Below are positions 22,463 to 28,930 of a stretch of 36,428 nt of DNA, piece after piece. The notes below the pieces were generated by a model, which had not been told where the DNA came from, made no database searches, and saw only the letters and a program-made list of their open reading frames with translations. The stretch's first letter is position 1. Each line of letters opens with the position of its first letter. The DNA comes from Acidobacteriota bacterium (GTDB lineage Bacteria > Acidobacteriota > Aminicenantia > UBA2199). The stretch covers positions 1-36,428 of the forward strand of contig JAKLEC010000013.1 of assembly GCA_022711715.1 (NCBI GenBank), written 5' to 3'. Made by a program: the position numbers and the translations under genes.

Positions 22463-22996
22463 TGGCCGCAGCTGCTGCTGGGCGCGGCCGCGCTGTCGTT
22501 CTACGCCGTCCACGCCGTCACCTGGCTGCGGCGGGGCGTGCCGGGCGCCCTGCTCTGGGCCTGCCACCTTGGCTGCCTGCTGGTCGGCATCGCCGTCCTG
22601 GCGAGGCGGCCGGCGCTGAACGGCGTCGGCGTCCTCTGGCTGGTCCTGGGCAACCTGTTGTGGGCCGTCGACCTGGCCGCGGGCGGGGAATTCATCTTCA
22701 CATCGCCGCTCACCCATGTCGGCGGGCTGTCCATCGGCGTGTGCCATGCGCGGCGGGCCGGCTTCCCCAGGCGCAGCTGGCTGGCGGCGCTGGCCGGCAT
22801 CGCCGCCCTGCACCTGCTCTCCGGCTGGGTCACGCCTCCAGCGGAGAACATCAACGTCGCCTTCCGCGTCCATCCCAGCCTGCAGGGGATCGTGCCCGGC
22901 TTCCTGGCGTTCCGCATCCTGATGCTGGCCGCTTCGGCGGCCCTTTTCTATGCCGCCGAGCTGCTGATACGAAGAATAGTGAAAAGTGAAAAGTGA
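22409..22996 (+). CDS. small polytopic membrane protein with repeat-encoded ends
   Basis: This is about 195 residues with about five hydrophobic segments (LLLGAAALSFYAVHAVTWL, LLWACHLGCLLVGIAVLA, GVGVLWLVLGNLLWAVDLAA, WLAALAGIAALHLLSGWV and FLAFRILMLAASAALFYAAEL). No family is recognised with confidence. The first ~18 residues (MSPERPGSFTSSPLSLFT) are read from repeat element B and the last five (VKSEK) from element C. The true start may instead be a TTG near 22460 (Leu/Trp before PQLLLG); no good ribosome site supports either choice. The coding core is real, judged by hydrophobic periodicity and absence of stops. Confidence 0.6.
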   Translation: MSPERPGSFTSSPLSLFTWPQLLLGAAALSFYAVHAVTWLRRGVPGALLWACHLGCLLVGIAVLARRPALNGVGVLWLVLGNLLWAVDLAAGGEFIFTSPLTHVGGLSIGVCHARRAGFPRRSWLAALAGIAALHLLSGWVTPPAENINVAFRVHPSLQGIVPGFLAFRILMLAASAALFYAAELLIRRIVKSEK

Positions 22997-23061
22997 AAAG
23001 TGAAAGAGTCTCCCATGAGCCCTGGAAGACCAGGCTCTTTCACTTCTTTGCCTCATTCACT
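22978..23061. repeat. AGTGAAA element C with 46-nt core
   Basis: Four perfect AGTGAAA units (22978-23005) overlap the core 22999-23044 (GAGTCTCCCATGAGC, then CTGGAAGACCAG). A right-hand ATTCACT follows. The TGA in unit 3 ends the upstream membrane protein. Confidence 0.85.
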
Positions 23062-23068
23062 TGTAATT

Positions 23069-23152
23069 AGTGAAAAGTGAAGGGTGAAAAGTGAAAGAGC
23101 CTGCCACGAGTTCTGGAAGACCAGGCTCTTTCACTTTCTTGGCTCTTTCACT
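23069..23152. repeat. AGTGAAA element D with 46-nt core
   Basis: The left units are AGTGAAA, AGTGAAG, GGTGAAA and AGTGAAA. The core is at 23090-23135, with TTTCACT at 23129 and 23146 on the right. The minus-strand acetyltransferase stop (TCA on the plus strand, 23131-23133) lies in the right part. Confidence 0.85.
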
Positions 23153-23928
23153 TTTTTCATTCTGCGGGCGATCTTCTTCTTGATCTTCTCGTACTTGGGC
23201 GGCGGGCCGTTGCGCACTTCCCGGCCGTCGATGAACAGGGCGTCGCTCATCCCCCACTCCAGGAAGACGGGGCGGTCGTCGGTGCGGATCTCGTGGAATT
23301 CCACCGGCGGCCCAAGCTCGGAGGCGGCGCGCCGGGCCCGTTCGTGCACCAGGCTCATGGCCGGGCACCAGCCGTTGAGCAGGCCGGTGACCTTCACCTT
23401 GCCCGCTTCGCCCTGGGGTTTTTTTCTTGGCCGGATCCATTTTGGCGCCATGGCATCGGCGGCGAAGGGCTTCCACATCAGCGCCGTCATGCCCATGGCG
23501 TCCGCCTTGCGGTAGCCGTGCCTGCGGAACCAGGAGGCGCGCATCCAGAAGGGCAGCGTCACTCCCCAGGCAGCCATGCCCCTGGCGCCCAGCGCCCGGG
23601 CGTCGGCCTCGGCCTCTGCCAGCAGAGCCGTGCCCATCCCGCGCTTGCGGAAGTCGCCCCGTCCCTGCGGGTGGCCGTGCACCCAGATGCAGAGAATGAA
23701 ATAGAGCCCGCTGCCCTCGGCCGGCGACTGCTCGATGGGCAGGTACTGGATCATGCCGCCGGCCGTGCCCCTGTCGTCCACGGCCAGCTTGACCCGCAGT
23801 CCGCTGTCCTTGTGGCGCTCGTACCACTCGCGCTTGTGGCTGCCCGCTTCGCGGATCTCGTCCGACCACTCCTCGAGGCACAGGCAATACTCTTCCGCGT
23901 GTTCCGGCGTCAGGTCGATGATCCTCAT
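23131..23928 (-). CDS. GNAT-family N-acetyltransferase with C-terminal extension
   Basis: This is a 265-residue protein. The N-terminal half is a GNAT fold (MRIIDLTPEHAEEYCLCLEEW; acetyl-CoA loop RKRGMGTALLAEAEADARALG, near 95-115). The C-terminal half resembles YoaP-type extensions (GLLNGWCPAMSLVHERARRAASELG, FHEIRTDDR, WGMSDALFIDG), with a Cys in a thioredoxin-like context. The substrate is unknown. The start follows GAGGC. The C-terminal VKEPRK and stop are encoded by repeat element D: the first heptamer is read through in another frame and the next one stops translation. Confidence 0.8.
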   Translation of the reverse strand: MRIIDLTPEHAEEYCLCLEEWSDEIREAGSHKREWYERHKDSGLRVKLAVDDRGTAGGMIQYLPIEQSPAEGSGLYFILCIWVHGHPQGRGDFRKRGMGTALLAEAEADARALGARGMAAWGVTLPFWMRASWFRRHGYRKADAMGMTALMWKPFAADAMAPKWIRPRKKPQGEAGKVKVTGLLNGWCPAMSLVHERARRAASELGPPVEFHEIRTDDRPVFLEWGMSDALFIDGREVRNGPPPKYEKIKKKIARRMKKVKEPRK

Positions 23929-23944
23929 GCAAGCCTCAGAAAAA

Positions 23945-24059
23945 AGTGAAAAGTGAAAAGTAAAGAGCGAAAGGGTCTTCCATGAGTCCTGGAAGCGTAG
24001 TCTCTTTCACTTCTTTGTCTCTTTCACTATTCACCTCTTGGGCTCCTTCACTTTTCACT
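23945..24059. repeat. AGTGAAA element E with 46-nt core
   Basis: The left units are AGTGAAA, AGTGAAA, AGTAAAG and AGCGAAA. The core is at 23966-24011 (GGGTCTTCCATGAGTCCTGG, then TCTCTTTCACT), more diverged than A-D. Several TTTCACT-like units follow on the right to 24059. The minus-strand oligopeptidase stop is within the right arm. Confidence 0.8.
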
Positions 24060-26177
24060 GCTCTGGCCGCCGGCCAGTTGCAGCAGGAACGCGTACTCGA
24101 AGGCGACCTCCTCCAGGCGGCGGAAGCGGCCCGAGGCGCCGCCGTGGCCCGCCTCCATGTTGGTGCGCAGCAGCAGCAGGCGGTCATCGGTCTTGGCCGA
24201 GCGCAAACGCGCCACCCACTTGGCCGGCTCGAAGTACTGCACCTGCGAATCGTGCAGGCCGGTGGTCACCAGCATGGCCGGGTAGTCCTTGGCGCGCACG
24301 TTGTCGTAGGGCGAATAGGACAGCATGTATTCGTAGCACTCGGGCCGGTTGGGATCGCCCCACTCATCGTACTCGCTGGTGGTGAGCGGGATGGAGGTGT
24401 CGAGCATGGTGGTCACCACGTCGACGAAGGGGACGGCGGCGACGATGCCGCGGAACAGGTCGGGCCGCAGGTTGGCCACGGCGCCCATCAGCAGGCCGCC
24501 GGCGCTGCCGCCCGTGGCGAAGAGCCGCGGCGGCGAGGTGTAGCCGTGGCGCACCAGGTACTCGGCGCAGGAGATGAAGTCGGTGAAGGTGTTCATCTTC
24601 TTGAACAGCTTGCCGTTGTCGTACCAGGAGCGGCCCAGCTCCTGGCCGCCGCGCACGTGGGCGATGGCGAAGATGAAGCCGCGGTCGAGCAGGCTGAGGC
24701 GCGCGGAGTTGAACTCCGGGTCGGTGGAGTAGCCGTAGGAGCCGTAGCCGTACAGCAGCAGCGGCGTCCCCGCCCCGCGCGCCGTGTCCTTGCGGTAGAC
24801 GAGGGAGATCGGCACCAGCGTGCCGTCGTAGGCCGGGGCCATGAGCCGCTCGCCGGCGTACAGCTCGGGCCGGTAGCCCCCCAGCACCTCCTGGCGCTTC
24901 AGCAGCCGGCGCTGGCGCGTCTTCATGTCGAACTCGTAGGTCGAGGGCGGGACGGTGAGCGAGGTGTAGGTGAAGCGCATGAGGTCGGTATCGGGCTCGG
25001 CGGTGAACGAAGTCCCGACCGTGTAGGCCGGCTCGGGGAACTCGATTGCATAGCCCTCGCGCTCGCCCCAGGGCAGGACGCGGAGCTGCGTCAGGCCGGC
25101 GCGGCGCTCGCTGAGTACCAGATAGCGCGCGAAGAGATCGAAGTCCTCCAGCAGGACGTCGGGGCGGTGGGCGACGAGCTCGGTCCAGGAGTCGCGGCCG
25201 GTCCGGCCCTCGGCGGCGGTCATGAGCTTGAAGTTCTCGGCGCCGTCGTTGGTCAGGACGAAGAAGCGGCCGTCGAGGTGGTCGATGCTGTATTCCAGCC
25301 CGCGCCGCCGCGGCTGGAACACCGTGAACGCGCCCTCGGGCCGGGCCGCGTCAAGGAAGCGGTACTCGTCGCTCAGCGTGCTGCGGCTGGAGAGGAGCAG
25401 GAAGCGCCGCGAACGGCTCAGGCCGACGCCCACGTCGAACGTCTCGTCCTTCTCCTCGTAGACCGCGGCGTCGGAGGCGGCGGCGCTCCCCAGCCGGTGG
25501 CGGCAGACCTTGTAGGCGCGGAGCGTCTCGGGGTCGATCACCGGGTAGAACAGGGTGCGGCTGTCGGCGGCCCAGGCCATGCGGCCGGCCGTCATGCGGA
25601 TCTCCTCGGCCAGGTCGCGGCCGCTGCGCAGGTCGCGGAAGCGGATGCGGTACTGGCGGCGCGACACGGTGTCGACGCTGTAGGCCAGCACGGCGTTGTC
25701 GGGGCTGACGGCGATCGAGCCGATCTGGAAGTACTTCTCGCCGGCGGCCATGCGGTTGCCGTCGAGCAGCACCTTCTCCGCAGCCTTGAGCGATCCCTTG
25801 CGGCGGGTATAGACGGGATAGTCCCTCCCCTTCTCGTAGCGCACGGCGTACCAGTAGCCGTTCTCGAAGTAGGGCACCGAGGAGTCGTCCGGCTTGAGGC
25901 GGCCGACCATCTCCCGGTACAGGGTCCCGCGCAGTCCCTGGGCGGGCTTCATCACGGCGTCGGTGTAGGCGTTCTCCGCCCGCAGGTACTCGATGACCTC
26001 GGGGTTCTCCCTCTGGTTCAGCCAGTAATAATCATCCTGGCGCGCATGGCCGTGGATGACCAGCTCCTTGGGGACCTTTTTGGCCAGCGGCGGCGACGGC
26101 AGCGGCTCGTCGGCGGCCGGCAGCGCCGGGAGAGACAAGGCCAGGACGAAGACGACGGCGATGATGTTCTTTTTCAT
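24048..26177 (-). CDS. exported S9-family oligopeptidase (oligopeptidase B-like)
   Basis: This is a 709-residue serine peptidase. It has a signal peptide (MKKNIIAVVFVLALSLPALPAA), a beta-propeller region (about 80-430) and a C-terminal alpha/beta-hydrolase domain. The nucleophile motif GGSAGG lies near 559, the Asp in GLHDSQV near 642 and the His in EAGHGG near 677. The IAHVRGGQELGRSWYDNGK stretch is characteristic of the oligopeptidase B/prolyl oligopeptidase family. It cleaves short peptides, here probably in the periplasm. I chose the ATG that begins the signal peptide; another ATG lies 4 codons earlier. The last residues (SSEK-stop) come from repeat element E. A TATAAT at 26202-26207 may be its -10 box. 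Confidence 0.9.
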   Translation of the reverse strand: MKKNIIAVVFVLALSLPALPAADEPLPSPPLAKKVPKELVIHGHARQDDYYWLNQRENPEVIEYLRAENAYTDAVMKPAQGLRGTLYREMVGRLKPDDSSVPYFENGYWYAVRYEKGRDYPVYTRRKGSLKAAEKVLLDGNRMAAGEKYFQIGSIAVSPDNAVLAYSVDTVSRRQYRIRFRDLRSGRDLAEEIRMTAGRMAWAADSRTLFYPVIDPETLRAYKVCRHRLGSAAASDAAVYEEKDETFDVGVGLSRSRRFLLLSSRSTLSDEYRFLDAARPEGAFTVFQPRRRGLEYSIDHLDGRFFVLTNDGAENFKLMTAAEGRTGRDSWTELVAHRPDVLLEDFDLFARYLVLSERRAGLTQLRVLPWGEREGYAIEFPEPAYTVGTSFTAEPDTDLMRFTYTSLTVPPSTYEFDMKTRQRRLLKRQEVLGGYRPELYAGERLMAPAYDGTLVPISLVYRKDTARGAGTPLLLYGYGSYGYSTDPEFNSARLSLLDRGFIFAIAHVRGGQELGRSWYDNGKLFKKMNTFTDFISCAEYLVRHGYTSPPRLFATGGSAGGLLMGAVANLRPDLFRGIVAAVPFVDVVTTMLDTSIPLTTSEYDEWGDPNRPECYEYMLSYSPYDNVRAKDYPAMLVTTGLHDSQVQYFEPAKWVARLRSAKTDDRLLLLRTNMEAGHGGASGRFRRLEEVAFEYAFLLQLAGGQSSEK

Positions 26178-26240
26178 GATGCTCCTCATGGCTCGGCTCC
26201 GATTATAGCCAATTCGTGAAGTCAACTCCAGAACGAGCAC

Positions 26241-26444
26241 AGGGAAGAGAAACGGAAAAGCAGAGGAAAGTCAAAGAGAAAGATGGAGTGGGAAAGAAAT
26301 CCTGACAGGGCTTTCGCCATTTTCTCTTTTTGAAGCTTCGTTCCATTGCTGTTGCTAACACAAACACAAACACTAACACTTGAAAGGACTTTTCCCACTC
26401 TCTCTTCCCTCCTTCTTCCCTCATTCTTCCCTCTCTCTTCCCTG
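26241..26444. repeat. purine/pyrimidine inverted repeat, AGGGAAG family, copy 3
   Basis: The left purine arm (26241-26298) and right pyrimidine arm (26391-26444, with CTTCCCT units exactly 11 nt apart) flank about 90 nt that includes a nested hexamer quartet. It occupies most of the gap between the divergent oligopeptidase and acetyltransferase genes, and no gene is seen in it. Confidence 0.8.
26357..26380. repeat. hexamer quartet AACACA/AACACT
   Basis: Four 6-nt units (AACACA twice, AACACT twice). The preceding ~35 nt (TCTTTTTGAAG ... TGCTGTTGCT) matches the flank of the quartet at 12044, so a longer unit is dispersed. Confidence 0.7.
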
Positions 26445-26486
26445 GAGCCCTTTTCCCTCCTGCCGTACGTCGAGTTCGTTTCTTCC

Positions 26487-26514
26487 TCGTCACTCGTCAC
26501 TTGTTACTCGTCAC
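26487..26514. repeat. heptamer quartet TCGTCAC
   Basis: Four units, the third being TTGTTAC, the same 'third unit TTAC' pattern as the right arms of the GTGACGC elements. No left arm is present nearby. Confidence 0.75.
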
Positions 26515-26561
26515 GGCTGATCCTTTCACAGCGGTTGTCGTGTGCCGAGCCCTGCCGGCCC

Positions 26562-26591
26562 TTGACTTTTCGCATCCGCCCCCTGTACAAC
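26562..26591 (+). promoter_or_regulatory. sigma70-type promoter of the small acetyltransferase, apparently leaderless
   Basis: TTGACT and TACAAC are separated by 18 nt. Only 6 nt lie between the -10 box and the ATG at 26598, and no ribosome site precedes that ATG. Confidence 0.6.
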
Positions 26592-26597
26592 TAGGCG

Positions 26598-27047
26598 ATG
26601 AAAAACGGCGAAGGGTTCTTCGTCCGCGACTACTGGGCCGCCGACTTCCCTCACGTGGCCGAGATCTGGGAGAGATCGGGGATCAGCACTCCGGGGCGGG
26701 GGGACAGCGCCGAGGTGATCGAGAACACGCTGCGCCGCAACGGCCGGCTGCTGGTGCTGGTCGACCGCGACCGCGACACCGTGGTCGGCACTTCCTGGCT
26801 GACCAACGACGGCCGGCGCCTCTACCTGCACCATTTCGCCATCGCCCCCGAGTGCCAGGGTCTGGGGCTGGCCAAGCCCCTGCTGCGCGAGTCGCTGAAG
26901 ATCGCCAAGACCGTCGGCCTGCAGGTGAAGATCGAGGTGCACCGCGACAACCACAAGGCCCTGGACCTGTACCGCAAGGCGGGATTCAAGCGCCTCGGCG
27001 ACTACGACGTCATGATCATCCGCGACCTGAGCGACATCAAAGAATAG
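26598..27047 (+). CDS. GNAT-family N-acetyltransferase
   Basis: This 149-residue protein spans a complete GNAT domain. Beta strands with YLHHFAIAPECQGLGLAKPLLRESL form the acetyl-CoA-binding region (near 88-112). IEVHRDNHKALDLYRKAGFKRLGDYDVMI is the C-terminal signature. The shape is that of RimI-like or small-molecule acetyltransferases; the substrate is unknown. It has its own, apparently leaderless promoter and is followed 7 nt after its stop by a CGTACGG heptamer array. Confidence 0.88.
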   Translation: MKNGEGFFVRDYWAADFPHVAEIWERSGISTPGRGDSAEVIENTLRRNGRLLVLVDRDRDTVVGTSWLTNDGRRLYLHHFAIAPECQGLGLAKPLLRESLKIAKTVGLQVKIEVHRDNHKALDLYRKAGFKRLGDYDVMIIRDLSDIKE

Positions 27048-27054
27048 GGCATGG

Positions 27055-27075
27055 CGTACGGCGTACGGCGGAAGG
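27055..27075. repeat. heptamer array CGTACGG
   Basis: Three units (CGTACGG twice, then CGGAAGG), related to the arrays at 14062 and 34496. The following 27076-27193 is unique sequence without a convincing gene. Confidence 0.6.
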
Positions 27076-27193
27076 AAGAAAAACCGAACAGTCCGTCGAG
27101 GCTCCACGCTGACGGCCCTGCCAGGGGCGGCGTCCCCAAGGGTTGCCCCAATTGGGCTACACGACATCTGAATAACCTAACAGTCCGCCGAGG

Positions 27194-27214
27194 TTCCACA
27201 TTCCACGTTCCATG
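27194..27214. repeat. heptamer array TTCCACG
   Basis: Three units (TTCCACA, TTCCACG, TTCCATG), the same family as the nnCCACG quartet at 14023. The AACAGTCCGCCGAGG stretch before it recurs with small changes near 27087. Confidence 0.6.
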
Positions 27215-27308
27215 TTTTGTAGTAAAGCCAATTCAAGGCGCGGAGAAAACATTGGATTGTTTTACCGTGATTCGTGATCCGCAACAGCGAGAGATTCCGG
27301 CTGTTGCG

Positions 27309-27326
27309 AACACGAATACGAACATG
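27309..27326. repeat. hexamer array AACACG
   Basis: Three units (AACACG, AATACG, AACATG) preceded by GCTGTTGCG, as before the quartets at 12044 and 26357. Confidence 0.5.
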
Positions 27327-27352
27327 TAGATCCCGTGGAATTCCTTTTTGCT

Positions 27353-27376
27353 GGCACTGACACTGTCACTGACACC
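27353..27376. repeat. hexamer quartet GACACT
   Basis: Units GGCACT, GACACT, GTCACT, GACACC. The third unit is the variant, as in the neighbouring quartets. Confidence 0.55.
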
Positions 27377-27392
27377 AGGATTTGCTTCTTCC

Positions 27393-27420
27393 TCGTCACT
27401 CGTCACATGTCACTCGTCAC
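27393..27420. repeat. heptamer quartet TCGTCAC
   Basis: Four units with the third altered to ATGTCAC; nearly identical to the quartet at 26487. Confidence 0.75.
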
Positions 27421-27442
27421 TATAGCTCATTGAGTTTCCTGC

Positions 27443-27466
27443 TACCACTACCACTATCACTACCAC
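27443..27466. repeat. hexamer quartet TACCAC
   Basis: Four units, the third being TATCAC. With the arrays before it, this completes a 450-nt gene-free stretch built largely of short phased arrays. Confidence 0.65.
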
Positions 27467-27483
27467 TTATTCGGTCCTTCGGC

Positions 27484-27489
27484 TATAAT
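27484..27489 (+). promoter_or_regulatory. -10 box of the thioesterase gene
   Basis: A perfect TATAAT stands 10 nt before the ATG. No good -35 hexamer is seen; the position is occupied by the TACCAC array. The leader would be only a few nucleotides. Confidence 0.45.
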
Positions 27490-27499
27490 TCCATCCACG

Positions 27500-28303
27500 A
27501 TGAAACTCGAGCCCCATCACCATTCGTTCACCGTGCCGGAGCGGGAGGGAGAATCGCCGCTCATGCGCCTGCTGGCCGTGCTCGAGGAGATGATGGAGAC
27601 GGCCGGCCGCCACGCCGAAGCGCTGGGGGTGGGGGTGCGCGACCTGCACGCCAAGGGGCTGACCTGGGTGCTGGCCCGCCTGCACGCCCGCGTCGCCTCC
27701 ATTCCCGTTCCCGGCGCCGCCGTGGATATCGCCACCTGGCCCTGCGGCCGCCACCGCCTGTTCGCCGTGCGCGAGTTCCAGCTGCGCGACGCCGCGGGCG
27801 CCGAGATGCTGCGCGCCACCAGCGCCTGGGCGCTGATGAACCTGGAGAGCCGGCGCCCGGCACGCCTCGACCCGCACCTTCCCGATTACGGCCCCTGCCC
27901 GGAGCGCATGGTCGCGGACGATTTCGTTCCGCTGCCCCCGCCCCATCCCGGCTCGCCGCAGCGCTTGTTCCATGCCCAGGCGGACGACATCGACCTCAAC
28001 GACCACGTCAACAACACGGTCTACCTGGGCTGGGGGCTGCGCTCGGCGCCGGAGGCCGTGAATTCCTGGCCGATCGCCTCGCTGGAGGCGGCCTTCCTGG
28101 GCGAGGCACGGTTGGGCGACGGGGTCGCCTGCCTGACCGAGATCGGCCGGGCCGCCGCCCCGGCCGCCGGGCCCGTCCCCGGGAGCGCCGTGCTGCTGCA
28201 GAGCCTGCGTCTGACCGCCGGCGACCGCGAGCTGACCCGGCTGCGGACCCTGTGGCGCACCCAAGGCGCAGGGAAAACAGAGGGAAGAATAAGGGAAGAG
28301 TGA
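27500..28303 (+). CDS. acyl-ACP thioesterase (FatA/FatB-like)
   Basis: This 267-residue double-hotdog protein is like bacterial acyl-ACP thioesterases. It hydrolyses acyl-ACP to free fatty acid in the cytoplasm. The second hotdog carries the signature DIDLNDHVNNTVYLGWGL (near 158-175), with the Asn and His of the family's catalytic site. The N-terminal hotdog has WVLARLHARV and VDIATWP. The C-terminus GKTEGRIREE and its stop are read from 11-nt AGGGAAG units, so the native end has probably been replaced or extended. Confidence 0.85.
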   Translation: MKLEPHHHSFTVPEREGESPLMRLLAVLEEMMETAGRHAEALGVGVRDLHAKGLTWVLARLHARVASIPVPGAAVDIATWPCGRHRLFAVREFQLRDAAGAEMLRATSAWALMNLESRRPARLDPHLPDYGPCPERMVADDFVPLPPPHPGSPQRLFHAQADDIDLNDHVNNTVYLGWGLRSAPEAVNSWPIASLEAAFLGEARLGDGVACLTEIGRAAAPAAGPVPGSAVLLQSLRLTAGDRELTRLRTLWRTQGAGKTEGRIREE

Positions 28304-28394
28304 GGGAAGAGAAAGTGAAAAAAGCATTTTCAGAACCTCTTTTCCACTCTGTCCTCCCTCTGCCTTTTCCTCTGCCTTCCCTCTCTCTTCCCTT
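28270..28394. repeat. purine/pyrimidine inverted repeat, AGGGAAG family, copy 4
   Basis: The left arm begins with four exact 11-nt units (AGGGAAAACAG, AGGGAAGAATA, AGGGAAGAGTG, AGGGAAGAGAA). The right arm (28340-28394) is the pyrimidine counterpart. The thioesterase stop (28301-28303) spans the third and fourth units. Confidence 0.85.
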
Positions 28395-28420
28395 GATTTC
28401 TGATCGGCCCGGCTCATAAA
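28393..28420 (+). promoter_or_regulatory. possible mscL promoter
   Basis: TTGATT and CATAAA are separated by 16 nt (or ATAAAT by 17 nt), immediately after the pyrimidine arm. The expected start is close to the AGGAGG ribosome site. Confidence 0.4.
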
Positions 28421-28438
28421 TAAAAAAAGGAGGGAACC

Positions 28439-28828
28439 ATGGGATTCATCAAGGAATTCAAGGCCTTCGCCATGCGCGGCAACGTCATGGACATGGCGGT
28501 GGGCATCGTCATCGGCACCGCCTTCGGCAAGATCGTGACCTCGCTGGTCAACGACGTCATCATGCCGCCCATCGGCTTGCTGCTGGGCGGCGTCGACTTC
28601 TCCAGCCTGGGCGTCACGCTGAAGGCCGCCGGGGAGAACTCCCCGGCCGTGGTCCTGAAGTACGGCGTCTTCATCAACACCCTCATCGACTTCCTCATCG
28701 TGGCCTTCGCCATCTTCCTGGTGGTCAAGGGGATGAACTCGCTGAAGAAGAAGCAGGAAGCGGCGCCGGCGGCGCCGCCGGTGCAGGAGACGCTGCTGCG
28801 CGAGATCCGGGACCTGCTCAAGAAATAA
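28439..28828 (+). CDS. mscL: large-conductance mechanosensitive channel
   Basis: This 129-residue inner-membrane protein opens on membrane tension to release solutes during hypo-osmotic shock. The N-terminal helix ([46 protein letters not shown]) matches the family almost exactly. TM2 is [22 protein letters not shown]. The C-terminal helix ([12 protein letters not shown]) is present. Length is typical. A strong AGGAGG stands before the ATG, and the stop lies 7 nt before a heptamer inverted pair. Confidence 0.97.
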   Translation: MGFIKEFKAFAMRGNVMDMAVGIVIGTAFGKIVTSLVNDVIMPPIGLLLGGVDFSSLGVTLKAAGENSPAVVLKYGVFINTLIDFLIVAFAIFLVVKGMNSLKKKQEAAPAAPPVQETLLREIRDLLKK

Positions 28829-28835
28829 ACGAGCT

Positions 28836-28930
28836 TCGTAATTCGTAAGGCGTAATTCGTAATTCGTAACCGCAATAGCCCGGCCGATTGCTGTTCCTCT
28901 TGCGAATTACGAATTACGAATCACGATTCA
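28836..28930. repeat. TCGTAAT heptamer inverted pair with a 32-nt loop
   Basis: The left arm (28836-28870) has five units of TCGTAAN. The right arm (28903-28930) has four units of CGAATTA type. They pair as a hairpin between convergent mscL and the 502-residue protein gene. TAA/TGA occurs in every unit on the strand leaving the adjoining gene. The minus-strand stop (28914-28916) is in the right arm. Confidence 0.85.

Noticed and set aside
22305-24059. CRISPR array
   Set aside because: The repeated units are 7 nt or a 46-nt palindromic core at irregular distances with genes between them. There are no regularly spaced unique spacers and no cas genes.
26202-26226. TTGACT next to TATAAT as a full promoter for the S9 oligopeptidase
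   Set aside because: The two hexamers are only 12 nt apart, too close for sigma70; only the TATAAT is kept as a possible -10.
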